64,000 nucleotides of DNA from CATQHD01 sp965202675 (GTDB lineage: Bacteria; Actinomycetota; Acidimicrobiia; Spongiisociales; Spongiisociaceae), in contig OZ241842.1 of NCBI GenBank assembly GCA_965202675.1, positions 2,294,001 to 2,358,000 on the forward strand, given 5' to 3'. Positions 56,191-64,000 of this stretch are shown in pieces. Position 1 is the first letter of the stretch. Each line of letters begins with the position of its first letter. The notes below the pieces were generated by a model. It was not told the origin of the DNA. It was given only the letters and a program-made list of their open reading frames with translations, and did no database searches. The translations under genes and the position numbers were made by a program.

Positions 56191-56466
56191 CTTGTTCGTC
56201 TGCGGTTCCCGGCAGGTTTCTGATCCTGTTGGTCAGGTGCTTGTTCGTCTGCGGTTCCCGGCAGGTTTCTGATCCTGTTGGTCAGGTGCTTGTTCGTCTG
56301 CGGTTCCCGGCAGGTTTCTGATCCTGTTGGTCAGGTGCTTGTTCGTCTGCGGTTCCCGGCAGGTTTCTGATCCTGTTGGTCAGGTGCTTGTTCGTCTGCG
56401 GTTCCCGGCAGGTTTCTGATCCTGTTGGTCAGGTGCTTGTTCGTCTGCGGTTCCCGGCAGGTTTCC
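56191..56466. repeat. 49-bp tandem repeat, five full units and one partial
   Basis: Units start at 56191, 56240, 56289, 56338 and 56387, with a partial at 56436. Each begins CTTGTTCGTCTGCGGTTCC and ends TTGGTCAGGTG. The units are identical, pointing to recent expansion; the flanks carry the related CGAACCCACTGGTCA. Confidence 0.95.
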
Positions 56467-56676
56467 GAACCCACTGGTCAAGCCCTATTCACTCCGGACC
56501 CCCCGGCAAGAACGCGAAAAACACCGCCCCCGCGCCCCGCTTCGCGGGCCCGGCCCCCACCGCCTCCACCTCGGTTCCGGACGCGGTTGGTCAGTACCCC
56601 GGCGGGTCGCGTTCGGAGGATGATCCCTGTCTCGGTCTGCGGCGCCTGCCGACCGGAGGTGCTTGCGGCTCTTCCA

Positions 56677-56705
56677 TTGATACAGCATCGGTGCGACATC
56701 GTCAA
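56677..56705 (-). promoter_or_regulatory. Predicted sigma70 promoter inside repeat copy C
   Basis: On the minus strand, TTGACG (56705-56700), 17-bp spacer, TATCAA (56682-56677). Confidence 0.55.
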
Positions 56706-56817
56706 TACCCTTGCGGGGGATCCGGGGGGATTTTTTTGTCATTCCGTGATTATCATCGTATGGCCGTATCATTGCTTGGTCGATCCGGGAAGTTCTGATC
56801 CGAACATCTGCTCAGTC

Positions 56818-58839
<2,022 letters not shown>

Positions 58840-58913
58840 CCGCCGCCGGCCGGCGGCCGCAGGAAGAGAGCGCGGTCGGCCGCCGCGGGCGCCGGGCCGT
58901 CTACCCTGTGCCC

Positions 58914-59867
58914 ATGATCCACGAGAATGCGGCGGCGGCGGTCGGTGGAACGCCGATCGTCAGGTTGGCCCGGCTCCATCCGGCGGGCAACCTGGCCGCC
59001 AAGCTCGACTTTCTGAACCCGGCCGGCTCGGTCAAGGACCGGATCGGGGTCGCCATGATCGACCGGGCCGAGCGGATGGGCCTGCTCAGAGAAGGCGGAA
59101 CCATCGTCGAGCCCACCTCGGGCAACACCGGCGCCGGTCTGGCCATGGCGGGGGCGGTGCGGGGTTACCGGGTGATCTGCACTGTTCCCGACAAGGTCTC
59201 CTCCGAGAAGATCGCCCTCCTGGAGGCCTACGGGGCGGAGGTGATAGTCACCCCCACCGACCTGTTGCCCGAGGACGAGGACTCCTACTACGGGGCGGCC
59301 CGCCGCCTAGCCGCCGAGATCGAAGGGGCCTACCTGCCCGACCAGTACTCCAACCCGGCCAACCCCGAAGCCCATTACCTGACCACCGGCCCGGAGATAT
59401 GGGAACAGACCGGGGGGGAGGTGGATGTCTTCGTGGCCGGGGTGGGGACGGGCGGCACCATCAGCGGGGCGGGCCGTTATCTGAAGGAGCGCAAGTCCGG
59501 AGTGGAGGTGGTGGGCGCCGATCCCGAGGGCTCCATCTTCACCGCCCCCTCCGAGGACAAGATCCACCAGTACAGGGTGGAGGGGGTGGGGGAGGACTTC
59601 TGGCCCGAGACCTTCGACCCGAACGTGGTGGACCGGTACGTCATGGTCGACGACCGCCGGTCCTTCCACACGGCCCGCCGGCTGGCCCGCACCGAAGGCG
59701 TCCTGGCCGGGGGGTCCGCCGGGATGGCCCTCCACGCCGCGGTCGGAGAAGCCGCCGCGGACGACTCCAAGCTGGTGGTGGTGCTGCTGCCCGACTCGGG
59801 GCGGGGATACCTGTCGAAGATCTGGAACGACGATTACCTCGCCCGCCACGGTCTGGCCGAGTCCTGA
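58914..59867 (+). CDS. Cysteine synthase / cystathionine beta-synthase-type PLP enzyme
   Basis: 317 residues from ATG 58914. PLP lysine in NPAGSVKDRIG (about residue 37), the substrate loop PTSGNTGAG and the phosphate-binding loop GVGTGGTISG are clear. It replaces the hydroxyl or acetyl group of serine derivatives with sulfide or homocysteine. No C-terminal CBS domain is present, so either O-acetylserine sulfhydrylase or the short bacterial cystathionine beta-synthase is possible; with sahH in the same region the latter would fit reverse transsulfuration. Followed by a strong terminator. Confidence 0.88.
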   Translation: MIHENAAAAVGGTPIVRLARLHPAGNLAAKLDFLNPAGSVKDRIGVAMIDRAERMGLLREGGTIVEPTSGNTGAGLAMAGAVRGYRVICTVPDKVSSEKIALLEAYGAEVIVTPTDLLPEDEDSYYGAARRLAAEIEGAYLPDQYSNPANPEAHYLTTGPEIWEQTGGEVDVFVAGVGTGGTISGAGRYLKERKSGVEVVGADPEGSIFTAPSEDKIHQYRVEGVGEDFWPETFDPNVVDRYVMVDDRRSFHTARRLARTEGVLAGGSAGMALHAAVGEAAADDSKLVVVLLPDSGRGYLSKIWNDDYLARHGLAES

Positions 59868-59911
59868 CCGAAGCGGCTCTATTCGGCTTCCTGCCCGCCC
59901 CTGTTAAAAGA

Positions 59912-59940
59912 GTCCGGGGCCCCGCGCAGGGGCCCCGGAC
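59912..59940. terminator. Strong bidirectional terminator hairpin
   Basis: A perfect 12-bp stem, GTCCGGGGCCCC and its complement, around GCGCA. Read on the minus strand it is followed by TCTTTT, so it best terminates a minus-strand transcript; it can also serve the cysteine synthase gene. Confidence 0.8.
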
Positions 59941-60161
59941 ATAATCGACTTTCAGAGATTGTTGCGATCTGCCCCGTACTTCGTCGGAGGCTGTTTTCGC
60001 CTTCTTTGCCGACGCCGCATGAGGACCGGCATGCGGACGAGAAGATCGGGTGGTCCGAGTTGGAGTCGCCACCTGCCCGGGCTGCCTTCGAGCATCCCGG
60101 AAAGCGACCCGTGGCCGCTTAGCGCCCGGCCACCTCCAGGGTCCTACAAGAACTGTCTAAC

Positions 60162-60180
60162 AAGCCGGATCACCTCCTTT
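60162..60180 (-). other. Maximal Shine-Dalgarno-like sequence / mirror of the 16S 3' end
   Basis: The minus strand reads AGAAAGGAGGTGATCC, complementary over 16 bases to the 16S rRNA 3' end. It lies in the 336-bp stretch 59941-60276 that has no convincing gene. A 47-codon frame (ATG 60095 to stop 59952-59954, minus) ends just before the terminator, and a 14-codon TTG frame starts eight bases after the GGAGG; neither is recognisable. A possible -10 TATCAT lies about 40 bases upstream on that strand. Confidence 0.4.
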
Positions 60181-60276
60181 CTCTGGTAGGGGGGATGATA
60201 GCCGCTACCCCCGATCCATTACAACATTTCGGCGGGGGCGGGCCGGGGCCGCCGCGGGCGGAGGGCGGGCGGGGGT

Positions 60277-60906
60277 TCACAGGGCTGCGGTCAGGGCCTC
60301 CCAGAGGTCGGCGACGGCCGAGCCGAGGCCGCCCAGCGACCAGCGGAGCACCAGAGCAAGTACAACCACCCCGGCCGCCGTCAACACCATCCGCAGACGG
60401 TAGGTAATCAGCTCGTCGCGGTCCTCCAGATATGAAGGGCGGGCGGCGGGCGTCCGGGCCCGGAGGCGGCGGCGGGTGATGGATTCCCGCATCCGGGTAA
60501 CCACGCTGTCCAGATACGAGACAACCGAGGGGCGGTCGTCGGCTGCGAATATGTCCGCCGAGCCGTCGTCCGGCGGGGCGGCTGCGGCGGGTCCTTCCTC
60601 GAAGGAAATACTCAGCTGGCCGGTGTCGTCCGGCTCTGGTGAAGGAACGTCCGGGTGAGGCGGGGTGTTCTGCTGATGTGCGGCCACCCGCCTCGAGGCC
60701 TCCTCGAGCAGGGGGAGGGGCAGGCGGAGGATCTGGGCTAGTTCCGGCAGGCCGCCCGCGTCGGGAACCGACATGCCCTGCTCCCAGGCCACCACCACCT
60801 CGATGGGTTGCCCGGTCTGCACCGCGATGTCCACCATCGAAAGGTCGAGTTCTTCGCGCCGCTGCGAGAAGAGACGGGCGAAGGCCATCCCTTCGTCTTC
60901 GGTCAT
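60277..60906 (-). CDS. Helix-turn-helix protein with C-terminal membrane segment (RodZ-like layout)
   Basis: 209 residues. An XRE-like HTH covers about residues 8-65 (ARLFSQRREELDLSMVDIA; EVVVAWEQG). A Pro/Asp-rich linker follows, and a single membrane helix near the C-terminus (MVLTAAGVVVLALVLRWSL). The layout resembles membrane-tethered HTH proteins such as RodZ, though the order of the periplasmic part differs. Its ATG overlaps the stop of the upstream gene (TGATG), so the two are translationally coupled. Confidence 0.7.
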   Translation of the reverse strand: MTEDEGMAFARLFSQRREELDLSMVDIAVQTGQPIEVVVAWEQGMSVPDAGGLPELAQILRLPLPLLEEASRRVAAHQQNTPPHPDVPSPEPDDTGQLSISFEEGPAAAAPPDDGSADIFAADDRPSVVSYLDSVVTRMRESITRRRLRARTPAARPSYLEDRDELITYRLRMVLTAAGVVVLALVLRWSLGGLGSAVADLWEALTAAL

Positions 60907-61313
60907 CAGTGGGTCAATACGTCGGGAAGGCTGTCCGGCTCCGGCCCTTCGGTAACCCGGAGCAGGCCGAGGCTCTTGACGTTCCAGCATTTGGTCAGGC
61001 CGCCGGGCACCTCCAGCCGGATGAGGCCGCCGCCGGAGCCGCCTCCCACATGGATCACCCCCTTGGCCAGCGCTTCGGGGAGCGGGATGGAGGCCGTGTA
61101 GGAACCGTCTGCGCTCACCGCGCTCACATGGTCGGCGGCGGCGGACGGCTTGGCCTGCTCGACCACCGCCCGCAGGGGGACCGCCGCTTCGCCGGGGGCG
61201 GTGTTTAGCGCCTCCCCCAAGCCGCGCAGGTGTTCCGGGTCGTAGCGCTGCGGGCGGTCGACCAGCCCGCCCACCGCCAACCCCGGTTGCTGACCGAGGC
61301 GTTCGTCGCTCAT
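60906..61313 (-). CDS. Small protein resembling part of a sulfite-oxidase-type molybdopterin domain
   Basis: 135 residues from ATG 61313. The second half (SADGSYTASIPLPEAL ... IRLEVPGGLTKCWNVKSLGLLRVT) resembles the strand pattern of the oxidoreductase molybdopterin-binding fold (cf. RLVVPGxxGYKSVKW). The usual cofactor-ligating Cys region is absent, so it is either a truncated relative or a binding protein of similar fold. It lies 57 bp downstream of selC and is coupled to the HTH gene. Weak assignment. Confidence 0.5.
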   Translation of the reverse strand: MSDERLGQQPGLAVGGLVDRPQRYDPEHLRGLGEALNTAPGEAAVPLRAVVEQAKPSAAADHVSAVSADGSYTASIPLPEALAKGVIHVGGGSGGGLIRLEVPGGLTKCWNVKSLGLLRVTEGPEPDSLPDVLTH

Positions 61314-61370
61314 ACCCACACGGTAGCGGGCCGGGGCGGGCAGTCCGGGTCTTGCCCGCCTCCGGAGGCA

Positions 61371-61465
61371 TGGCGGAGGCGGACGGGAATCGAACCCGCC
61401 GGGGCACTTTCGCACCCCCACTGGTTTTGAAGACCAGGGAGCCCACCAGGCGCTCGTTCGCCTCC
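61371..61465 (-). tRNA. selC: tRNA-Sec (anticodon TCA)
   Basis: 95 bases with encoded CCA. The acceptor stem GGAGGCG pairs with CGCCTCC. The anticodon arm is CTGGT-CTTCAAA-ACCAG with anticodon TCA. A long variable arm (GGGGGTGCGAAAGTGCCCC) and a T-arm GGGTTCGATTCCC complete the selenocysteine tRNA form. It reads UGA as selenocysteine together with SelB and a SECIS element in the mRNA. Dispersed repeat copy D lies 105 bp upstream and reads towards it. Confidence 0.95.
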
Positions 61466-61569
61466 ACCCCACACGATACCCCAAGCAACGCCGGACGCAC
61501 AGGTACGCCTTTGCCGAGGCCGGGCCGCCCGCCTTGCCGGCCGGGGCCGGGTTGGGCTTCTCGGCTTCG

Positions 61570-62095
61570 GAGCATGCGCGGACAGGGCGCCGGAAGGTCG
61601 TCCCGGTGCCGGCAACTGTTGGACGGCCTGCCCGATGAGCACGTGCGGCGGGGCGCTGCGCCCGCCGCCGGAACGGTGAAGGCATTCCCTATCCGCGCAC
61701 TTCCCCTGCACCCGGTCGTCTTACAGAGAAGACACCGACACGCGTAAGCCCGAACCCTTTCCTGCGAACCCACCGGTCAGGCCCTATTCCGCCCTCTTGC
61801 CTCTGGTCAGGCCCTATCCACCCCAAGCGCCTATTCCCGCCCCCGGACCTCGGCAAGAACGCGAAAAACCCCGCCCCCTCGCTCCCGCTTCGCGGGCCCG
61901 GCCCCCACCGCCACCACCGAGAATCCGGACGCGTTCGGTCAGTACCCGGCAGGGTCGCGTTCGGAAGATGATCCCTGTCTCGGTCTGCGGCGCCTGCCGA
62001 CCGGAGGTGCTTGCGGCTCTTCCATTAATACAGCATCGGTGCGACATAGTCAATACCCTTGTGGGCGGATCGGACGGGTTTTTTTGTCATTCCAT
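61570..62095 (-). repeat. Dispersed promoter-bearing repeat, copy D
   Basis: On the minus strand: GGAATGACAAAAAAA start at about 62095, promoter, palindromic-loop hairpin (62003-61981, loop hexamer GGCGCC), GC hairpin followed by GGGGTTTTTCGCG, two variable-tract units and the second module ending near 61570. It occupies most of the 747-bp gap between selC and the 62213 gene; 61466-61569 shows nothing else. Confidence 0.85.
62025..62053 (-). promoter_or_regulatory. Predicted sigma70 promoter inside repeat copy D
   Basis: On the minus strand, TTGACT (62053-62048), 17-bp spacer, TATTAA (62030-62025). It points towards selC. Confidence 0.6.
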
Positions 62096-62212
62096 GATTT
62101 TGTCCGCCTCTTGCCGATTTCCGCCGGGCGGCTCCGGAGTGCGGGGGCGGGCGGGTTCGGAACGGATATCGGGCGTCGTGCGGCGGCTACCCTTGCGGCA
62201 GGACAGGTGAGT

Positions 62213-62518
62213 ATGGCTGCCAAGAACGATCATCGCGATTCCAACGGGTATCGGATCCTGCCGGGGTGGCGGGTGGGGCACCTTATGGAGGAGTCGGCCA
62301 CGCGGTCGGGGTTGCTGGTGCCCGCGGGCACCGAGTCCACCAACGACGCCCTGTCGCTGCGGGACATCGACACCGGGCGGCGGTTCTGGGCGGTTCCCAC
62401 CGGGGCTTGGCGGTTCCTGTGGCCGGAGAACGGCCGGGTGGCGGTGGCCGTCCGGGAGTCGCAGATCATCGCCGAGGAGCAGGATGACCCGCCCGCCGGT
62501 GAAAGCACCTACCTCTGA
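62213..62518 (+). CDS. Hypothetical protein, 101 residues
   Basis: ATG 62213 with CAGGTGA close upstream; the frame is open further back only through repeat D. Small soluble protein with a beta-rich middle (GRRFWAVPTGAWRFLWP) and an acidic C-terminus; no motif recognised. Strong third-position GC bias supports coding. It lies 63 bp before hflX on the same strand and may be co-transcribed. Confidence 0.65.
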   Translation: MAAKNDHRDSNGYRILPGWRVGHLMEESATRSGLLVPAGTESTNDALSLRDIDTGRRFWAVPTGAWRFLWPENGRVAVAVRESQIIAEEQDDPPAGESTYL

Positions 62519-62581
62519 GTCTTCGGGTCCGTCCTTGAAACGGCCTCGGCAGAACCAACCCGGGCCGGGGCTCCGCACGCC

Positions 62582-63898
62582 GTGACCGCCGATCAGGCCC
62601 GCCCGGGCCGCTACGGCCGCCGCCTCACCGCCACCGTCACCGACCTGGACGTCGCCCGCCAGAAGGCTCTGCTGGTGGGGGTGGACGTCGAAGGCCACGG
62701 CGTCGTCGACCTGGACCGTTCCATGGACGAGCTCCGGCTGCTGACCGACACGGCCGGCTCCGCCCCGGTGGGCATGGCGGTGTTGAAACGGCGGACGCCC
62801 CACGCCGCCACCTTCGTCGGTCCGGGCCAGGCCGAGGAACTGGCCGAGGACGCCCGCCGGCTCGACGTGGATGTGGTGGTGTTCGACAACAGCCTCACCC
62901 CGGGACAGCAGCGCAACCTCCAGCAGCTGTTCGAGTGCGATGTGGTGGACCGGGTGGCGGTGATCCTCGATATCTTTGCCCAGCACGCCACCAGCCGGGA
63001 GGGCATGCTCCAGGTCGAGCTGGCCCTGCTCCGCTATCACCTTCCCCGGCTGCGGGGCAGGGGCGTCGAGCTGAGCCGGCTGGGCGGGGGCATCGGCGCC
63101 CGCGGCCCCGGCGAGACCAAGCTGGAGACCGACCGCCGCCGGATCATGCGCCGCATCTCCCATCTGGAGCGGCGGCTGGAGGAGGTCCACAGCTCCAGGC
63201 AAGGACAGCGCAAGTCGCGGGCGGGGGCCCGCATGCCGATGGCGTCCCTGGTCGGCTACACCAACGCCGGCAAGTCCACGCTCATGAACGCCCTGACCGG
63301 AGCGGGGGTGCGCACCGAGGACCGGGTGTTCTCCACCTTGGATTCCATCACCCGCCGCTTAGAGCTTCCCAACGGGCGGCTGCTGCTGATCTCGGACACG
63401 GTGGGGTTCGTGCGCCGCCTTCCCCACCAGCTGGTGGACGCCTTCCGCTCCACCCTCCAGGAGACGGCGGGGGCCGATCTGCTCATCCATGTGGTGGACT
63501 CCTCCGACCCCGGAGCGCCCGACCAGGCGGCGGCGGTGCGGGAGGTGCTCGACTCCATCGGGGCGGGCGGGATACCGGAGATGCTGGTGCTCAACAAGAC
63601 CGACCTGGCCGACCGGACCACCTCCGCCCGGCTGCAGCGCCTGTTTCCGGAGGCGGCGCCGGTTTCGGCCCTGGAAGGGACGGGCCTGGATCTCCTCCGG
63701 GACCGGCTCGTGGAGCGCCTGGCAATAGGGTCGCGGGAGATGGAGCTGCTGATCCCCTACACGAGGGGGGAGGTGCTGGGGAGGCTCCGCACCGAGGCCG
63801 AGGTCCTCGCCGAGGAACACCGGGCCGAGGGGACCGCGGTGAGCGTCCGCATACCGCCCGACCGGGCGGAGCGCTACCGGGGGTTCGCGGCCGGATAG
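62582..63898 (+). CDS. hflX: GTPase HflX
   Basis: 438 residues, GTG start. The N-terminal HflX domain (VFDNSLTPGQQRNLQQLF; RLGGGIGARGPGETKLE) precedes the G domain with G1 GYTNAGKST, G3 DTVGFVRRLPH and G4 NKTD. HflX binds the 50S subunit and splits stalled 70S ribosomes, notably after heat or antibiotic stress. Full length. The coding end is convergent with the next gene. Confidence 0.93.
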   Translation: MTADQARPGRYGRRLTATVTDLDVARQKALLVGVDVEGHGVVDLDRSMDELRLLTDTAGSAPVGMAVLKRRTPHAATFVGPGQAEELAEDARRLDVDVVVFDNSLTPGQQRNLQQLFECDVVDRVAVILDIFAQHATSREGMLQVELALLRYHLPRLRGRGVELSRLGGGIGARGPGETKLETDRRRIMRRISHLERRLEEVHSSRQGQRKSRAGARMPMASLVGYTNAGKSTLMNALTGAGVRTEDRVFSTLDSITRRLELPNGRLLLISDTVGFVRRLPHQLVDAFRSTLQETAGADLLIHVVDSSDPGAPDQAAAVREVLDSIGAGGIPEMLVLNKTDLADRTTSARLQRLFPEAAPVSALEGTGLDLLRDRLVERLAIGSREMELLIPYTRGEVLGRLRTEAEVLAEEHRAEGTAVSVRIPPDRAERYRGFAAG

Positions 63899-63927
63899 GC
63901 GGACCGGGCCCGGCGGGGCGGACGGCC

Positions 63928-64000
63928 CTATGAGCCGGCCGAGCCGGCCCACATGGCGGCCCCTACTATGCCGGCGTTGTTGCGGAGGGCGGCGGGCGCG
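63928..64000 (-). CDS. C-terminal end of a ROK-family sugar kinase (polyphosphate glucokinase-like), cut by the window edge
   Basis: Reading the minus strand from the window edge, the frame gives PAALRNNAGIVGAAMWAG and stops at TAG 63930-63928. LRN(N/D)AGIVGAA is the usual C-terminus of ROK glucokinases including PpgK, which phosphorylate glucose with ATP or polyphosphate. Only 23 codons are visible, so the exact kinase type is uncertain. Convergent with hflX, 29 bp apart. Confidence 0.6.
   Translation of the reverse strand, partial: APAALRNNAGIVGAAMWAGSAGS

Larger units (their letters stand above)
56037..56748 (-). repeat. Dispersed promoter-bearing repeat, copy C, with expanded tandem tract
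   Basis: On the minus strand: GGAATGACAAAAAA start at about 56748, promoter, palindromic-loop hairpin (56655-56633, loop hexamer GGCGCC), GC hairpin, an expanded tandem tract (56466-56191) and the second module ending near 56037 (containing GCAAGCAACTATTGGATGG on the plus strand). Without the extra units its length is close to copy B. It reads towards the sigma factor gene. Confidence 0.85.

Noticed and set aside
56425..56817. Longer N-terminus for the YyaL-like protein
   Set aside because: The open frame runs through the 49-bp tandem units and the dispersed repeat; the family start fits ATG 56818.
60162..60182. 3' end of a 16S rRNA gene on the plus strand
   Set aside because: Only the last 16-19 bases match; the sequence before it has none of the helix 44/45 region.
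61814..62053. Possible conserved small protein starting MTMSHRCCINGR in repeat copies B, C and D
   Set aside because: The frame shifts between copies after about 35 codons and the start differs in copy A, so indels are not kept in multiples of three; non-coding structure explains it better.

Overview
The window is a GC-rich (by eye about 60-70% outside a few islands) actinobacterial chromosome segment, most likely from the class Acidimicrobiia or a relative. I base this on codon and GC style, a SigA/HrdB-like sigma factor, mycobacterial-style NUDIX-phosphatase and HflX genes, a VWA lipoprotein, and a Calx-beta/SLH surface-protein remnant of a type I associate with that class. The assignment is an inference. 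A tRNA-Sec gene (selC) shows that the organism probably decodes UGA as selenocysteine.

Layout. 1-4.2 kb: a 5'-truncated membrane protein and a membrane-anchored trypsin-like protease. 4.2-8.9 kb: a small accessory patch with a dispersed repeat, a fused MNT-HEPN protein, an intact ISL3-family IS and an AlbA_2/HATPase regulator whose upstream region the IS has split. 9.0-10.4 kb: sahH. 10.5-23.6 kb: a DISARM-type defence locus on the minus strand (drmD, drmA, drmB and a C5-cytosine methyltransferase fused to a MutY-like Fe-S domain). An IS5-family element sits between drmD and drmA, and a decayed ISL3-family IS joins the drmD upstream side to the CRISPR array. 23.6-36.0 kb: a type I-G (formerly I-U) CRISPR-Cas system on the minus strand, with about 45 repeats, cas2, a cas4-cas1 fusion, cas8, cas3, csb2 and csb1. 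It is preceded by two unannotated small ORFs, a strong promoter and a foldable inverted-repeat element. 36.2-44.7 kb: ordinary chromosome (YqgE/AlgH, VWA lipoprotein, methyltransferase, MMPL exporter, HisC). 44.9-46.6 kb: an AT-richer two-gene ATPase/DUF3226 TOPRIM-like cassette. 46.7-51.4 kb: fused E1 alpha/beta dehydrogenase, LOG protein, NUDIX-phosphatase and VapBC. 51.5-52.5 kb: a frameshifted SLH surface-protein remnant beside a solitary IS end. 53-64 kb: DUF3179 lipoprotein, broken Phd antitoxin, sigma factor, YyaL-like thioredoxin protein, cysteine synthase, HTH membrane protein, selC, HflX and the tail of a ROK/polyphosphate glucokinase gene.

The most unusual signal is a family of dispersed elements (4.3, 52.5, 56.0 and 61.6 kb). 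Each carries an outward-reading sigma70-type promoter with an exact 17-bp spacer, then a short hairpin whose 7-nt loop holds a different self-complementary hexamer in different copies. A GC hairpin follows, then a tandem-repeat tract whose unit number differs between copies, and in three copies a second conserved module. In those three copies transcription would run into the neighbouring co-directional gene (DUF3179, sigma factor, selC). No reading frame is conserved, so I propose a mobile or repeated structured RNA/promoter element.

DISARM and CRISPR-Cas together with VapBC, MNT-HEPN, AlbA_2 and ATPase/DUF3226 make this a defence-rich segment shaped by several IS elements.
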